Shown in pieces: positions 1 to 6,296 of a stretch of DNA of 6,326 nt; within the stretch, counting starts at the first letter, position 1; each line of letters starts with the position of its first letter. The translations under genes and the position numbers were made by a program. The DNA is from Candidatus Omnitrophota bacterium. GTDB lineage: Bacteria > Omnitrophota > Omnitrophia > Omnitrophales > Aquincolibacteriaceae. The DNA is taken from the NCBI GenBank assembly GCA_023246995.1, contig JAHFHI010000082.1, positions 1-6,326 on the forward strand, given 5' to 3'. The notes under the pieces were generated by a model that saw nothing but the letters and a program-made list of their open reading frames with translations, was not told the DNA's origin and made no database searches.

Positions 1-404
1 TTTCCAAATTGATCAATCTTGTTATGGAAAAGGGTAAGAAGTCCACGGCCGAAAGAATTGTCTACGGGGCTTTTGAGATCCTTAAGGAAAAAACAGGAAA
101 AGAACCTCTTGAAGTTTTTAAGAAGTCGATGGAGAATGTGCGCCCCCTTCTTGAGACCAAGTCAAGAAGGGTGGGGGGCGCCACTTATCAGGTTCCCGTG
201 AGCGTCAGGCCTGACCGGAGCAATACGCTCGCGATGCGCTGGCTTCGCTCGTATGCCAGACAGCGCAAAGGCAAGCCGATGCTTCAAAAGCTCGCCGATG
301 AAATTCTGGATGGCTACAATAAAACGGGTTCTGCTTTTAAAAAACGCGAAGATACTCATAAGATGGCAGAGGCTAACAAGGCGTTTGCTCACTATCGCTG
401 GTAA
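1..404 (+). CDS. rpsG: 30S ribosomal protein S7 (3' part; 5' end outside window)
   Basis: S7 is a primary binder of the 3' major domain of 16S rRNA. It nucleates assembly of the 30S head and lies near the E site and mRNA exit. The reading frame is open from the window edge (first whole codon at 3), and 133 codons are visible before the TAA at 402-404. Bacterial S7 is usually about 156 residues, so roughly the first 20-25 are missing. Family hallmarks seen are [13 protein letters not shown] near the start, the beta-hairpin segment [20 protein letters not shown], and the C-terminal stretch [25 protein letters not shown] ending in HYRW. The TTG at 9 is an internal Leu codon, not the start, because S7 homology continues upstream of it. 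The gene is followed after 5 nt by fusA, the usual str-operon order. Identity is certain; only the N-terminus is unseen. Confidence 0.97.
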   Translation, partial: SKLINLVMEKGKKSTAERIVYGAFEILKEKTGKEPLEVFKKSMENVRPLLETKSRRVGGATYQVPVSVRPDRSNTLAMRWLRSYARQRKGKPMLQKLADEILDGYNKTGSAFKKREDTHKMAEANKAFAHYRW

Positions 405-409
405 AAACT

Positions 410-2518
410 ATGGCTGAAGAACAACTGCAGCAGAGAAAAATTCATTTTCCGCTCGACAAGATCCGCAACATCGGGATTGCCGCGCACATTGACGCCGGCA
501 AGACGACGACGACAGAGCGCATCCTTTACTACACCGGGCGCACTTATAAGATCGGCGAGGTTCATGAAGGCACCGCGGTTATGGATTGGATGGAGCAGGA
601 GCAGGAGCGCGGGATTACGATTACCTCTGCCGCGACGACCTGTTTCTGGAAAGATTGCCGCATTAATATCATCGATACTCCCGGCCATGTGGATTTTACC
701 ATTGAAGTGGAGCGGTCGCTACGCGTGCTGGATGGCTGCGTCGCTGTTTTTGGCGCGGTCGAAGGCGTGGAGCCGCAGTCGGAAACCGTTTGGCGGCAGG
801 CGGATCGTTACCGGGTCCCCCGTGTTGCCTTCATTAATAAGATGGACCGTACGGGCGCTGAATTTGAACGGAATGTTCAGCAGATGATCGATCAGCTCGG
901 AGCCAACCCGGTGCCGATCCAGATTCCCTGCGGCCGCGAGGAAGGTTTTAAGGGCGTGATTGATTTGCTCGAAATGAAGGCCATGCTCTTCCATGATGAG
1001 TCACTCGGAGCTAAATTTGACGTTGTGGACATTCCCGAAGAATACAAACAGGCGGCCCAAAAGGCGCGGGAATACATGATTGAAAAGGTCGCGGAGCACA
1101 ATGATTCGCTCATGAATAAGTTTATCGACGGGGTTGAGCCATCGATCGAAGAGATTAAGGCGGGTATCCGCCTGGCTACAAAATCGCTTAAAATAACGCC
1201 GGTTATTTGCGGGTCTTCTCTGAAAAACAAAGGCGTGCAGCAGCTTCTTGATGCGGTGGTGGATTACCTTCCCTCCCCGAGCGATGTTCCTCCCGTCAAA
1301 GGGATTAACCCCACGGATGATACGGAAGTCGAGCGTCAGGCGAGTGAAAAAGAGCCCCTTGCCTGCTTCGCTTTTAAAATCGCGAGCGATAAATTTGTCG
1401 GGACGCTTACCTATATCCGGATTTACTCCGGAGCGCTTTCTTCAAGCTCTTACATCTATAATCCGCGCACGAGCCGTAAAGAACGTATCGGCCGGTTGAT
1501 GCTGATGCATGCCAATAAGCGTGAAGAGATCGAAGAAGCGGGTGCGGGAAATATCGTGGCGGCGGTGGGTCTTAAGGATGTCCGTACCGGCGACAGCCTT
1601 TGTGACGAGAATAGCCCGATCGTTTTGGAGTCCCTTTTTATTCCGGAGCCGGTTATTTGGATGGCTGTGGAACCCAAAACTAAGGCGGATCGCGATAAGA
1701 TGTCGGAAGCCTTGCAGCGTCTGATCTCCGAGGACCCTACTTTTCGCGTCAAGACGGACCAGGAAACCGTGCAAACGCTTATCGGGGGCATGGGAGAGCT
1801 TCACTTGGATATTAAAATTGATATTATGAAGCGTGAATATGGGGTTCAGGTGAACATCGGGAAGCCCCAGGTCGCTTATAAAGAAACGATTACGGGCATG
1901 GCCGAAGCGGAAGGGAAATTTATTAAGCAAACCGGCGGTCGCGGTCAGTACGGCCATTGCTATTTAAAAGTTGAGCCGCTTGAGCGGGGTAAGGGGATTG
2001 AATTTGAAAACAAGATCGTGGGCGGCGCGATCCCCCGCGAATATGTCCCGGCAGTGCAGGACGGCGTCGAGGAAGCCTGCGCCGGAGGAGTTCTGGCCGG
2101 CTATCCGGTGACCGATGTCAAAGCGACGGTATTTGACGGAAGCTTTCACGATGTGGATTCTTCAGAAATCGCTTTTAAGATGGCGGGTATTCTCGGCTTT
2201 AAGGAAGCCTTTCGCAGGGCCAAGCCGATTCTTCTGGAACCCATTATGCTGGTCGAGGCCGTGGTGCCGGAGGAGTACATGGGCGATATCATCGGGGATC
2301 TCAATTCAAGGCGCTGCGTGATCCAGGAAATGTCTAACCGCGGACACCTTAAGGTTGTTAAAGGACTTGTGCCGCTCTCCGAGATGTTCGGTTATGCCAC
2401 AGCCACTCGGTCGCTTTCCCAGGGCCGGGCCACCTACAGTATGGAACCGCACAGTTATCAGCAGGTTCCCAAGATGCTTATGGATAAAATCATCGGAGAG
2501 CAGGAGGGCGGCGCTTAA
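410..2518 (+). CDS. fusA: Elongation factor G (translocase GTPase)
   Basis: EF-G is a cytoplasmic GTPase that drives tRNA-mRNA translocation and, with RRF, ribosome recycling. It is full length at 702 residues, the usual family size. Domain I carries every GTPase motif: G1 AHIDAGKT (25-32), RGITI (67-71), G3 DTPGH (89-93, with the catalytic His93), G4 NKMD (143-146) and G5 GSS (268-270). Domain II covers about 293-400 and domain III about 405-480. Domain IV (about 483-608) has GGRGQYGH (509-516) and the tip motif HDVDSSE (580-586), whose His580 matches the decoding-site histidine of E. coli EF-G. Domain V follows to about 690. These features fit canonical EF-G, not the mitochondrial-like EF-G2 or the tetracycline-resistance paralogues. 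The ATG at 410 is 5 nt after rpsG, with no clear Shine-Dalgarno, so coupling to S7 translation is likely. The next gene is rpsJ, not tuf. Confidence 0.98.
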   Translation: MAEEQLQQRKIHFPLDKIRNIGIAAHIDAGKTTTTERILYYTGRTYKIGEVHEGTAVMDWMEQEQERGITITSAATTCFWKDCRINIIDTPGHVDFTIEVERSLRVLDGCVAVFGAVEGVEPQSETVWRQADRYRVPRVAFINKMDRTGAEFERNVQQMIDQLGANPVPIQIPCGREEGFKGVIDLLEMKAMLFHDESLGAKFDVVDIPEEYKQAAQKAREYMIEKVAEHNDSLMNKFIDGVEPSIEEIKAGIRLATKSLKITPVICGSSLKNKGVQQLLDAVVDYLPSPSDVPPVKGINPTDDTEVERQASEKEPLACFAFKIASDKFVGTLTYIRIYSGALSSSSYIYNPRTSRKERIGRLMLMHANKREEIEEAGAGNIVAAVGLKDVRTGDSLCDENSPIVLESLFIPEPVIWMAVEPKTKADRDKMSEALQRLISEDPTFRVKTDQETVQTLIGGMGELHLDIKIDIMKREYGVQVNIGKPQVAYKETITGMAEAEGKFIKQTGGRGQYGHCYLKVEPLERGKGIEFENKIVGGAIPREYVPAVQDGVEEACAGGVLAGYPVTDVKATVFDGSFHDVDSSEIAFKMAGILGFKEAFRRAKPILLEPIMLVEAVVPEEYMGDIIGDLNSRRCVIQEMSNRGHLKVVKGLVPLSEMFGYATATRSLSQGRATYSMEPHSYQQVPKMLMDKIIGEQEGGA

Positions 2519-2532
2519 GCCGCTATTGACCC

Positions 2533-2844
2533 ATGGCGAACAAAGAAAAAATACGGATTAAACTTCGGGCTTACGATCATCGTATTTTGGACCAGTCAGT
2601 TCAGGAAATTGTCGGGACGGCCAAACGCACCGGAGCAAAGGTGATCGGCCCCATTCCTCTTCCGACGCATATTTGGAAGACCACCGTGCTTCGCGGGCCG
2701 CACATTGATAAGAAAGCCAGAGACCAGTTTGAGATGAGGACGCACAAACGTCTTCTTTCGATAGAAGACCCCACTTCCAGGACCGTGGATGCGCTTATGA
2801 AGCTTGATCTGCCGGCCGGAGTGGATGTGGAAATTAAACTTTAA
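2533..2844 (+). CDS. rpsJ: 30S ribosomal protein S10 (NusE)
   Basis: S10 is a 30S head protein. In bacteria it also acts as NusE in transcription antitermination and links RNA polymerase to the ribosome through NusB and NusG. The 103-residue length is standard. Family signatures seen are [15 protein letters not shown] (7-21), the [15 protein letters not shown] segment (31-45), the [12 protein letters not shown] block (63-74) and the C-terminal [16 protein letters not shown]. Residues 46-51 (HIWKTT) of the ribosome-embedded loop differ from the commoner form with an aromatic just before TV. The ATG at 2533 is the only plausible start, since an in-frame TGA lies at 2527. It lacks a well-placed Shine-Dalgarno. 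The gene begins 14 nt after fusA, with no tuf between, so the S10 gene cluster appears to be read as part of the str transcript. Confidence 0.98.
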   Translation: MANKEKIRIKLRAYDHRILDQSVQEIVGTAKRTGAKVIGPIPLPTHIWKTTVLRGPHIDKKARDQFEMRTHKRLLSIEDPTSRTVDALMKLDLPAGVDVEIKL

Positions 2845-2857
2845 AGAATCGCGAGCC

Positions 2858-3637
2858 ATGAAAAGAATCGGTTTACTTGGAAAAAAATTAGGCATGTCCC
2901 AGATTTTTGATCAGGAAGGCCATTGCCTTCCGGTCACGCTTCTTGAGGTCGGCCCCTGCTACGTGACCGCCCTGCGGACTAAAGAAAAAGACGGTTACAG
3001 CGCCGTCCAGATAGGTTTTGACCCGGCGCGGGAAAAGCGGGTTTCAAAACCGGTCCAGGGGCAGGCTAAAAAGGCGGGGACCCCGCTGCTCCGGCGTATC
3101 AAGGAAATAAGAACCGACGAAATCGAGGGCCTGGCGCCTGGCGCTAAATTGACGGTCGATAATTTTGAGGCCGGAGATTGGGTGGATGTGAGAGGCACCT
3201 CCATCGGCCGCGGGTTTCAAGGCGTGGTCAAACGGCATCATTTTAAGGGCAGCTTGAGCAAGAGCCACGGCTCCATGTTCGGGCGTGTTCCGGGTTCCAT
3301 CGGGGCTTCGTCATTTCCTTCCCGTGTTATCAAGGGCATGAAAGCCGCCGGGCATATGGGAAACAAGCCCATCACGATCCAGAATATCCGGGTCCTTAAA
3401 GTGGATCAGGAAAGCAATGTTTTGATGCTCCACGGGTCTGTCCCCGGGGCGGAAGAAGGGTATCTTTTAATACAAACCGCCCTTAAAAAGGGTGATGCGC
3501 AGCGAAAATGGAAGGTTCAGGCGTCGGCAGTTAAAGACGAGTCCTCCGGCAAGGCAAAAACCTCCGGCGGGAGTTCTGAAGCCCCCCATGAGAATGTCTC
3601 TTCGGAAGGTTCTCCGCAAGAGACGGAAAAATCCTGA
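2858..3637 (+). CDS. rplC: 50S ribosomal protein L3, with C-terminal tail
   Basis: L3 binds 23S rRNA early in 50S assembly and sends a long loop toward the peptidyl transferase centre. The protein is 259 residues against a usual 205-215. The family core spans about 1-212: N-terminal GLLGKKLGMSQIF (5-17), VTLLEVGPC (26-34), GTSIGRGFQGVVKRH (113-127), and the loop PGSIGASSFPSRVIKG (145-160) followed by GHMGN (165-169). The loop position that is a methylated Gln in E. coli is Ala here, which is common outside Proteobacteria. Residues 213-259 form a Ser/Glu/Lys-rich tail, probably disordered, with no family match I recognise. The ATG at 2858 gives the canonical MKRIGLLGKK start; an in-frame ATG at 2804 would add 18 residues inside rpsJ and is rejected. 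The Shine-Dalgarno is weak (GCGAG-like at 2851-2855). The gene starts 13 nt after rpsJ. Confidence 0.97.
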   Translation: MKRIGLLGKKLGMSQIFDQEGHCLPVTLLEVGPCYVTALRTKEKDGYSAVQIGFDPAREKRVSKPVQGQAKKAGTPLLRRIKEIRTDEIEGLAPGAKLTVDNFEAGDWVDVRGTSIGRGFQGVVKRHHFKGSLSKSHGSMFGRVPGSIGASSFPSRVIKGMKAAGHMGNKPITIQNIRVLKVDQESNVLMLHGSVPGAEEGYLLIQTALKKGDAQRKWKVQASAVKDESSGKAKTSGGSSEAPHENVSSEGSPQETEKS

Positions 3638-3660
3638 TCGGGTTAAAAACCGGAAACGAT
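3637..3660 (+). promoter_or_regulatory. Possible bulged stem-loop before rplD
   Basis: The 55-nt rplC-rplD gap (3638-3692) is the largest in the window. Its start can fold: ATCG (3637-3640) pairs with CGAT (3657-3660), GGTT (3641-3644) pairs with AACC (3648-3651) around an AAA loop, and GGAAA (3652-3656) bulges on the 3' side. That gives eight base pairs in two short helices, directly after the rplC stop codon. No U-tract follows at once, so it does not look like an intrinsic terminator. It could be chance, an mRNA-processing site, or a translational control site for L4. There is no independent support. Confidence 0.2.
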
Positions 3661-3670
3661 AGAGACAGAA

Positions 3671-3677
3671 AGAGGGA
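3671..3677 (+). promoter_or_regulatory. Likely ribosome binding site for rplD, long spacing
   Basis: AGAGGGA, with GAGGGA at 3672-3677, is a purine-rich Shine-Dalgarno-like stretch, but it lies 15 nt before the ATG at 3693, longer than the usual 5-9. The region between is U-rich (GTTTTTACTCATTT), and no earlier in-frame start fits. Initiation here is probably independent of rplC translation because the gap is 55 nt. Confidence 0.5.
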
Positions 3678-3692
3678 AGTTTTTACTCATTT

Positions 3693-4367
3693 ATGAAAGC
3701 CGTGGTTTATTCGAAAAAAGGGAATAAAAAGGGCGAAATTGTTTTGAACCCGGAGATCTTCGCCGCGCGGATTAACAAGCGCCTTCTGGAGCTTGTGAGG
3801 AACGCTTACAGCGCGAACCGGCGCAGGGGGACTGCCGACACCAAGACCCGCAAGGAAGTTCGTGGGGGCGGTAAGAAACCCTGGAAGCAAAAGGGAACCG
3901 GGCGTGCGCGGCATAGCTCCATTCGTTCCCCGATCTGGCGGGGCGGCGGCACGGTTTTTGGACCGCATCCGAGGAGCTACTATGTTGCGATGCCCCAGAC
4001 GATGCGCAGACAGGCTCTCATTTCGGCCTTAAGCCTTCGCGGCGATCAGAAAAATGTTTTTTTGCTTGAAGATGTCAACCTTGAAACCGCAAAAACCAAA
4101 GAGTGGGCGGAGATCGTAAAGGCGCTTCCTCTTGACGGCAAGAAAGCCCTCTGTGTGGTTAAGGAGCTTGAGGTTAATCTGGAGCGGGCTTCGAAGAATC
4201 TTGCGAACTGGGTGCAGGTGACGCGGGCCCGAGACGTCAACGCTTATGATATTTTGCAGCGCGAAAAAATTGTGATCGAAGAGGATGCCGTGGCGGTGCT
4301 CGAAAAAAGGCTGCTTGAATCAAAGGGACAGGAAAAACCCGGAACCATGGGCGAGAAAAAATCATGA
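3693..4367 (+). CDS. rplD: 50S ribosomal protein L4
   Basis: L4 is an early 50S assembly protein whose long extended loop reaches into the nascent-peptide exit tunnel and, with L22, forms its constriction. In E. coli it also represses the S10 operon through the operon leader. The protein is 224 residues, slightly longer than the usual 200-210. The loop is unmistakable: NRRRGTADTKTRKEVRGGG (42-60), KPWKQKGTGRARHSSIRSP (62-80) and WRGGGTVFGPHPR (82-94), followed by the globular part with RRQALISALS (105-114). Residues after about 205 form a short Lys/Glu-rich tail absent from most homologues. The start at 3693 matches the usual MKxxxY opening. The stop codon overlaps the rplW start as ATGA, implying coupled translation. 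No S10 leader exists upstream of rpsJ, so E. coli-type feedback by L4 at that place is unlikely. Confidence 0.97.
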   Translation: MKAVVYSKKGNKKGEIVLNPEIFAARINKRLLELVRNAYSANRRRGTADTKTRKEVRGGGKKPWKQKGTGRARHSSIRSPIWRGGGTVFGPHPRSYYVAMPQTMRRQALISALSLRGDQKNVFLLEDVNLETAKTKEWAEIVKALPLDGKKALCVVKELEVNLERASKNLANWVQVTRARDVNAYDILQREKIVIEEDAVAVLEKRLLESKGQEKPGTMGEKKS

Positions 4368-4654
4368 AACTCGGGCTCTACGACGTTATTTTAGAACCGC
4401 TGATTACCGAGAAGATTACCCGGGAAACCGAGAAGCTTTTTAAGTACGCGTTCCGGGTTCATCCGAAGGCTAATAAGATTCAGATTAAATCGGCGGTTGA
4501 GAAAATTTTCAACGTTCATGTGACGCGTGTCAACACGATCAATCAAGGCGGAAAATGGCGGCGCGTGCGTTTTCAGCCCGGCAAGACGGCTGCTTGGAAA
4601 AAAGCCATCGTCACCCTTAAACAGGGTGAAAAAATTGATATTACGGTTGCCTAA
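4364..4654 (+). CDS. rplW: 50S ribosomal protein L23
   Basis: L23 sits at the exit of the nascent-peptide tunnel and is the docking site for trigger factor and the signal recognition particle. The 96-residue length is typical. Signatures are LEPLITEK (10-17), in which Glu16 corresponds to the trigger-factor-contacting Glu of E. coli L23, then YAFRVHPKANKIQIKSAVEKIF (28-49, read here as separate motifs FRVHPKANK and IKSAVEKIF), VTRVNT (53-58) and the closing WKKAIVTLKQGEKID. The segment between VNT and WKKA carries the usual basic rRNA-binding loop. The ATG at 4364 overlaps the rplD stop (ATGA) and lacks a strong Shine-Dalgarno, so reinitiation after L4 is the likely way it is translated. Its stop codon is part of the rplB ribosome binding site. 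Confidence 0.97.
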   Translation: MKLGLYDVILEPLITEKITRETEKLFKYAFRVHPKANKIQIKSAVEKIFNVHVTRVNTINQGGKWRRVRFQPGKTAAWKKAIVTLKQGEKIDITVA

Positions 4655-4658
4655 GGAG
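4653..4658 (+). promoter_or_regulatory. Ribosome binding site of rplB overlapping rplW stop
   Basis: AAGGAG at 4653-4658 shares its first two bases with the rplW TAA stop (4652-4654) and ends 7 nt before the rplB ATG at 4666, an ideal spacing. The stop/Shine-Dalgarno overlap would favour handing the ribosome from rplW to rplB. Confidence 0.85.
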
Positions 4659-4665
4659 CAAGAAG

Positions 4666-5493
4666 ATGCCGCTCATTAAATTTAAACCCACAACCCCGAC
4701 AAGGCGATTCGGAAGCGCTTCGGATTTTGCCGAACTTACGGCCAAAGCGCCTTATAAGCCCCTGACGATTGCCAAAAGGGGAACCGGGGGACGTAATGCG
4801 AACGGACATATTACCGCCCGTCGCAAGGGCGGCGGGCATAAGAGACGGATCCGGTTGGTTGATTTCAGGCGTAATCGGTTTGGCGTTCCGGCCAAAGTTC
4901 TTACGATCGAGTATGATCCTAACCGCAGTGCGAGGATTTCTTTGGTTGAGTATCCCGACGGTCAGAAGAGCTATATTTTGTCCCCCGAAGGCCTTAAAAT
5001 CGGTCAGACAGTCGTGAGCGGAGAAACGGCCGAGGTGGCCCTCGGGAATCACCTTCCGCTCAAGGCGATTCCCGAAGGAACGCCTATCCATAATATTGAG
5101 CTTTATCCCGGGCTTGGGGCCAAATTGGTGCGCTCGGCCGGAGGGGTCGCGCAGATTCTTTCCAAGGAAAATCAGTATGCGCACATTAAGCTTCCGTCGG
5201 GTGAAGTTCGCATGATTCGGCTTGAGTCTTATGCGACGATCGGACAATGTTCTAACCTTGACCATGAGAATATCGCCTTAGGCAAGGCCGGAAGAAGCCG
5301 CTGGCTCGGGATTCGTCCCGCAAGCCGGGGTGTCGCCAAAAACCCGGTGGATCATCCGATGGGCGGAGGCGAGGGTAAGTCCAAAGGGGGCAATCACCCG
5401 CAGAGTCCCTGGGGGCAGCTAGCCAAAGGGCTTAGAACCCGCAAGCGGAACAAAGTGACGAATAAGTATATCGTCAAGGACAGGAGAAAATGA
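4666..5493 (+). CDS. rplB: 50S ribosomal protein L2
   Basis: L2 is one of the largest and most conserved 50S proteins. It is needed for subunit association and supports the peptidyl transferase centre. At 275 residues it has the standard length. Motifs seen are PTTPTRRF (8-15), [20 protein letters not shown] (41-60), [14 protein letters not shown] (65-78), [11 protein letters not shown] (81-91), [12 protein letters not shown] (149-160), ARGRSRW-like [12 protein letters not shown] (207-218), and [13 protein letters not shown] (226-238) with His230 equivalent to E. coli His229. A basic C-terminal tail ends in DRRK. The OB-fold domain lies in the N-terminal half and the SH3-like domain in the middle. 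The start at 4666 has a strong, well-placed ribosome binding site. The stop overlaps the rpsS start (ATGA). Nothing in the protein is truncated or unusual. Confidence 0.98.
   Translation: MPLIKFKPTTPTRRFGSASDFAELTAKAPYKPLTIAKRGTGGRNANGHITARRKGGGHKRRIRLVDFRRNRFGVPAKVLTIEYDPNRSARISLVEYPDGQKSYILSPEGLKIGQTVVSGETAEVALGNHLPLKAIPEGTPIHNIELYPGLGAKLVRSAGGVAQILSKENQYAHIKLPSGEVRMIRLESYATIGQCSNLDHENIALGKAGRSRWLGIRPASRGVAKNPVDHPMGGGEGKSKGGNHPQSPWGQLAKGLRTRKRNKVTNKYIVKDRRK
5476..5486 (+). promoter_or_regulatory. Tandem Shine-Dalgarno of rpsS inside rplB
   Basis: Two adjoining matches lie within the last codons of rplB: AAGGA (5476-5480), 9 nt before the rpsS ATG at 5490, and AGGAG (5482-5486), only 3 nt before it. 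The first has the more usual spacing. Together they support the ATG at 5490 as the S19 start despite its overlap with the rplB stop. Confidence 0.75.
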
Positions 5494-5789
5494 GCCGCTC
5501 TTCTAAAAAAGGTGTTTATGTTGATGAAAAACTTCTTGGCAAAGTGAAAGTCGCCAAGGACCGAAATGACCGTCGGCCGATCAAGACTTGGTCGAGGCGC
5601 TCCACGATTACCCCTGATTTTGTCGGAGTAACCCTTGCGGTTCACAACGGTAAAATTTTTACCAATGTTTTTGTGACAGAAAACATGGTCGGCCATAAAG
5701 TTGGAGAGTTCGCGCCGACCCGGACTTTTAAGAAGCACAGCACATCGCAGGACAAGGCCAAAGCGCTTGCGGTCGGAGCAAAGGCCTAG
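5490..5789 (+). CDS. rpsS: 30S ribosomal protein S19
   Basis: S19 is a 30S head protein that binds 16S rRNA with S13 close to the A-site tRNA and takes part in the head-to-50S bridges. Its 99 residues slightly exceed the usual 88-95. Signatures are [16 protein letters not shown] (1-16), [16 protein letters not shown] (31-46), the LAVHNGK turn (49-55), [19 protein letters not shown] (62-80) and KKH (81-83). The last 16 residues are an Ala/Lys-rich extension of the type seen in many bacteria. The start is fixed by the MSRS opening and by Shine-Dalgarno sequences within rplB. The ATGA overlap with rplB suggests coupled translation, and rplV follows after 20 nt. Confidence 0.97.
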   Translation: MSRSSKKGVYVDEKLLGKVKVAKDRNDRRPIKTWSRRSTITPDFVGVTLAVHNGKIFTNVFVTENMVGHKVGEFAPTRTFKKHSTSQDKAKALAVGAKA

Positions 5790-5796
5790 TTTAAAA

Positions 5797-5801
5797 AAGG
5801 A
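5797..5801 (+). promoter_or_regulatory. Ribosome binding site of rplV
   Basis: AAGGA at 5797-5801, in an A-rich context, ends 8 nt before the rplV ATG at 5810. It lies in the 20-nt gap after rpsS and settles the start, since the L22 N-terminus is variable across bacteria. Confidence 0.75.
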
Positions 5802-5809
5802 TTTATTTT

Positions 5810-6280
5810 ATGGATACAGTTGCGGGCCGTACGGCCAGAGCGAAAGTTAAATTTGTGAAGATCGCCCCTCGAAAGGTGCGCCTTGTGCTTGACGCGATCC
5901 GGAAGAAACCCGCGGGTAAGGCTTTTGACATCCTGTTTACGCTTAAGAAAAAAGCGGCAAGGATTACCGAGAAGCTTTTGAAGACCGGTGTGGCCAACGC
6001 CAAGGTCCTGGGACTCGATGAGAACCGTCTTTACATTTCGGACATCCGCGCTGACGGAGGCCCGGTCATGAAGCGTATCATGCAGCGGTCCCAGGGGCGG
6101 GCTGAAACAATTTTAAAACGCACGAGCCACATCTCTCTTGTTTTGACGGAAGGTGAAAGACCGTGGAAGACCCCGACGCCTCTTCTGGCGGTTGAGGAAG
6201 GTCAGCCTGAAAAACAAGAAAAACCTGCCCAAAAGCTTTCTTTCGGACGTAAGAAAAAAGCTGTGGCAGCCAAGAGTTAG
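5810..6280 (+). CDS. rplV: 50S ribosomal protein L22, with C-terminal tail
   Basis: L22 contacts all 23S rRNA domains and sends a beta-hairpin into the exit tunnel, where with L4 it forms the constriction involved in peptide stalling and macrolide response. The protein is 156 residues, against about 110-120 for most bacteria. The core (about 8-115) shows AKVKFVKIAPRKVRLVLDAIR (11-31 region: KIAPRKVRLV), KKAARITEKLLK (47-58), VANAK (61-65), LYISDI (74-79) and KRTSHISLVL (103-112). The hairpin reads MKRIMQRSQGRAE (87-99); E. coli has MKRIMPRAKGRAD, so Pro is replaced by Gln92 and Lys by Gln95. Residues 116-156 form a Lys/Glu/Pro/Gln-rich tail, probably disordered, that I do not recognise. Codons in the tail look like those of the core, and no frameshift is apparent. 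rpsC follows after 16 nt. Confidence 0.96.
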   Translation: MDTVAGRTARAKVKFVKIAPRKVRLVLDAIRKKPAGKAFDILFTLKKKAARITEKLLKTGVANAKVLGLDENRLYISDIRADGGPVMKRIMQRSQGRAETILKRTSHISLVLTEGERPWKTPTPLLAVEEGQPEKQEKPAQKLSFGRKKKAVAAKS

Positions 6281-6284
6281 TTTT

Positions 6285-6291
6285 AAGGAGG
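6285..6291 (+). promoter_or_regulatory. Near-perfect Shine-Dalgarno of rpsC
   Basis: AAGGAGG (6285-6291; with the preceding T, eight bases complementary to the bacterial anti-Shine-Dalgarno) ends 5 nt before the TTG start at 6297. It is the strongest ribosome binding site in the window, and it supports TTG as the true initiation codon. Confidence 0.88.
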
Positions 6292-6296
6292 ATCCT

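Noticed and set aside
9..11. TTG at 9 as the start of a 131-residue protein
   Set aside because: S7 homology continues upstream into the window edge; the gene is simply cut off.
1442..1957. Long open frame on the - strand within fusA (171 codons)
   Set aside because: It lies wholly opposite a conserved EF-G region, has no recognisable motif, and is a codon-bias shadow. The same applies to the other - strand frames, including 4651-5265 opposite rplB.
2503..2508. GGAGGG near the fusA 3' end as Shine-Dalgarno for rpsJ
   Set aside because: It ends 24 nt before the rpsJ ATG, far too distant for direct use, and it encodes the last Glu-Gly residues of EF-G.
2526..2554. TTGACC at 2526-2531 as a -35 box for an rpsJ promoter
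   Set aside because: At 17 nt spacing the -10 position reads AAATAC, a poor match, and the start point would fall inside rpsJ.
2804..2857. Upstream in-frame ATG giving L3 18 extra N-terminal residues
   Set aside because: It lies inside rpsJ, and the added residues do not resemble L3. The canonical MKRIGLLGKK start is at 2858.
3638..3692. Intrinsic terminator between rplC and rplD
   Set aside because: The stem is short and bulged, not GC-rich, and no U-run follows directly; the TTTTT at 3680-3684 is 20 nt further on.
4769..5017. Alternative + strand frame inside rplB
   Set aside because: It overlaps the conserved L2 core in another frame and shows no family resemblance.
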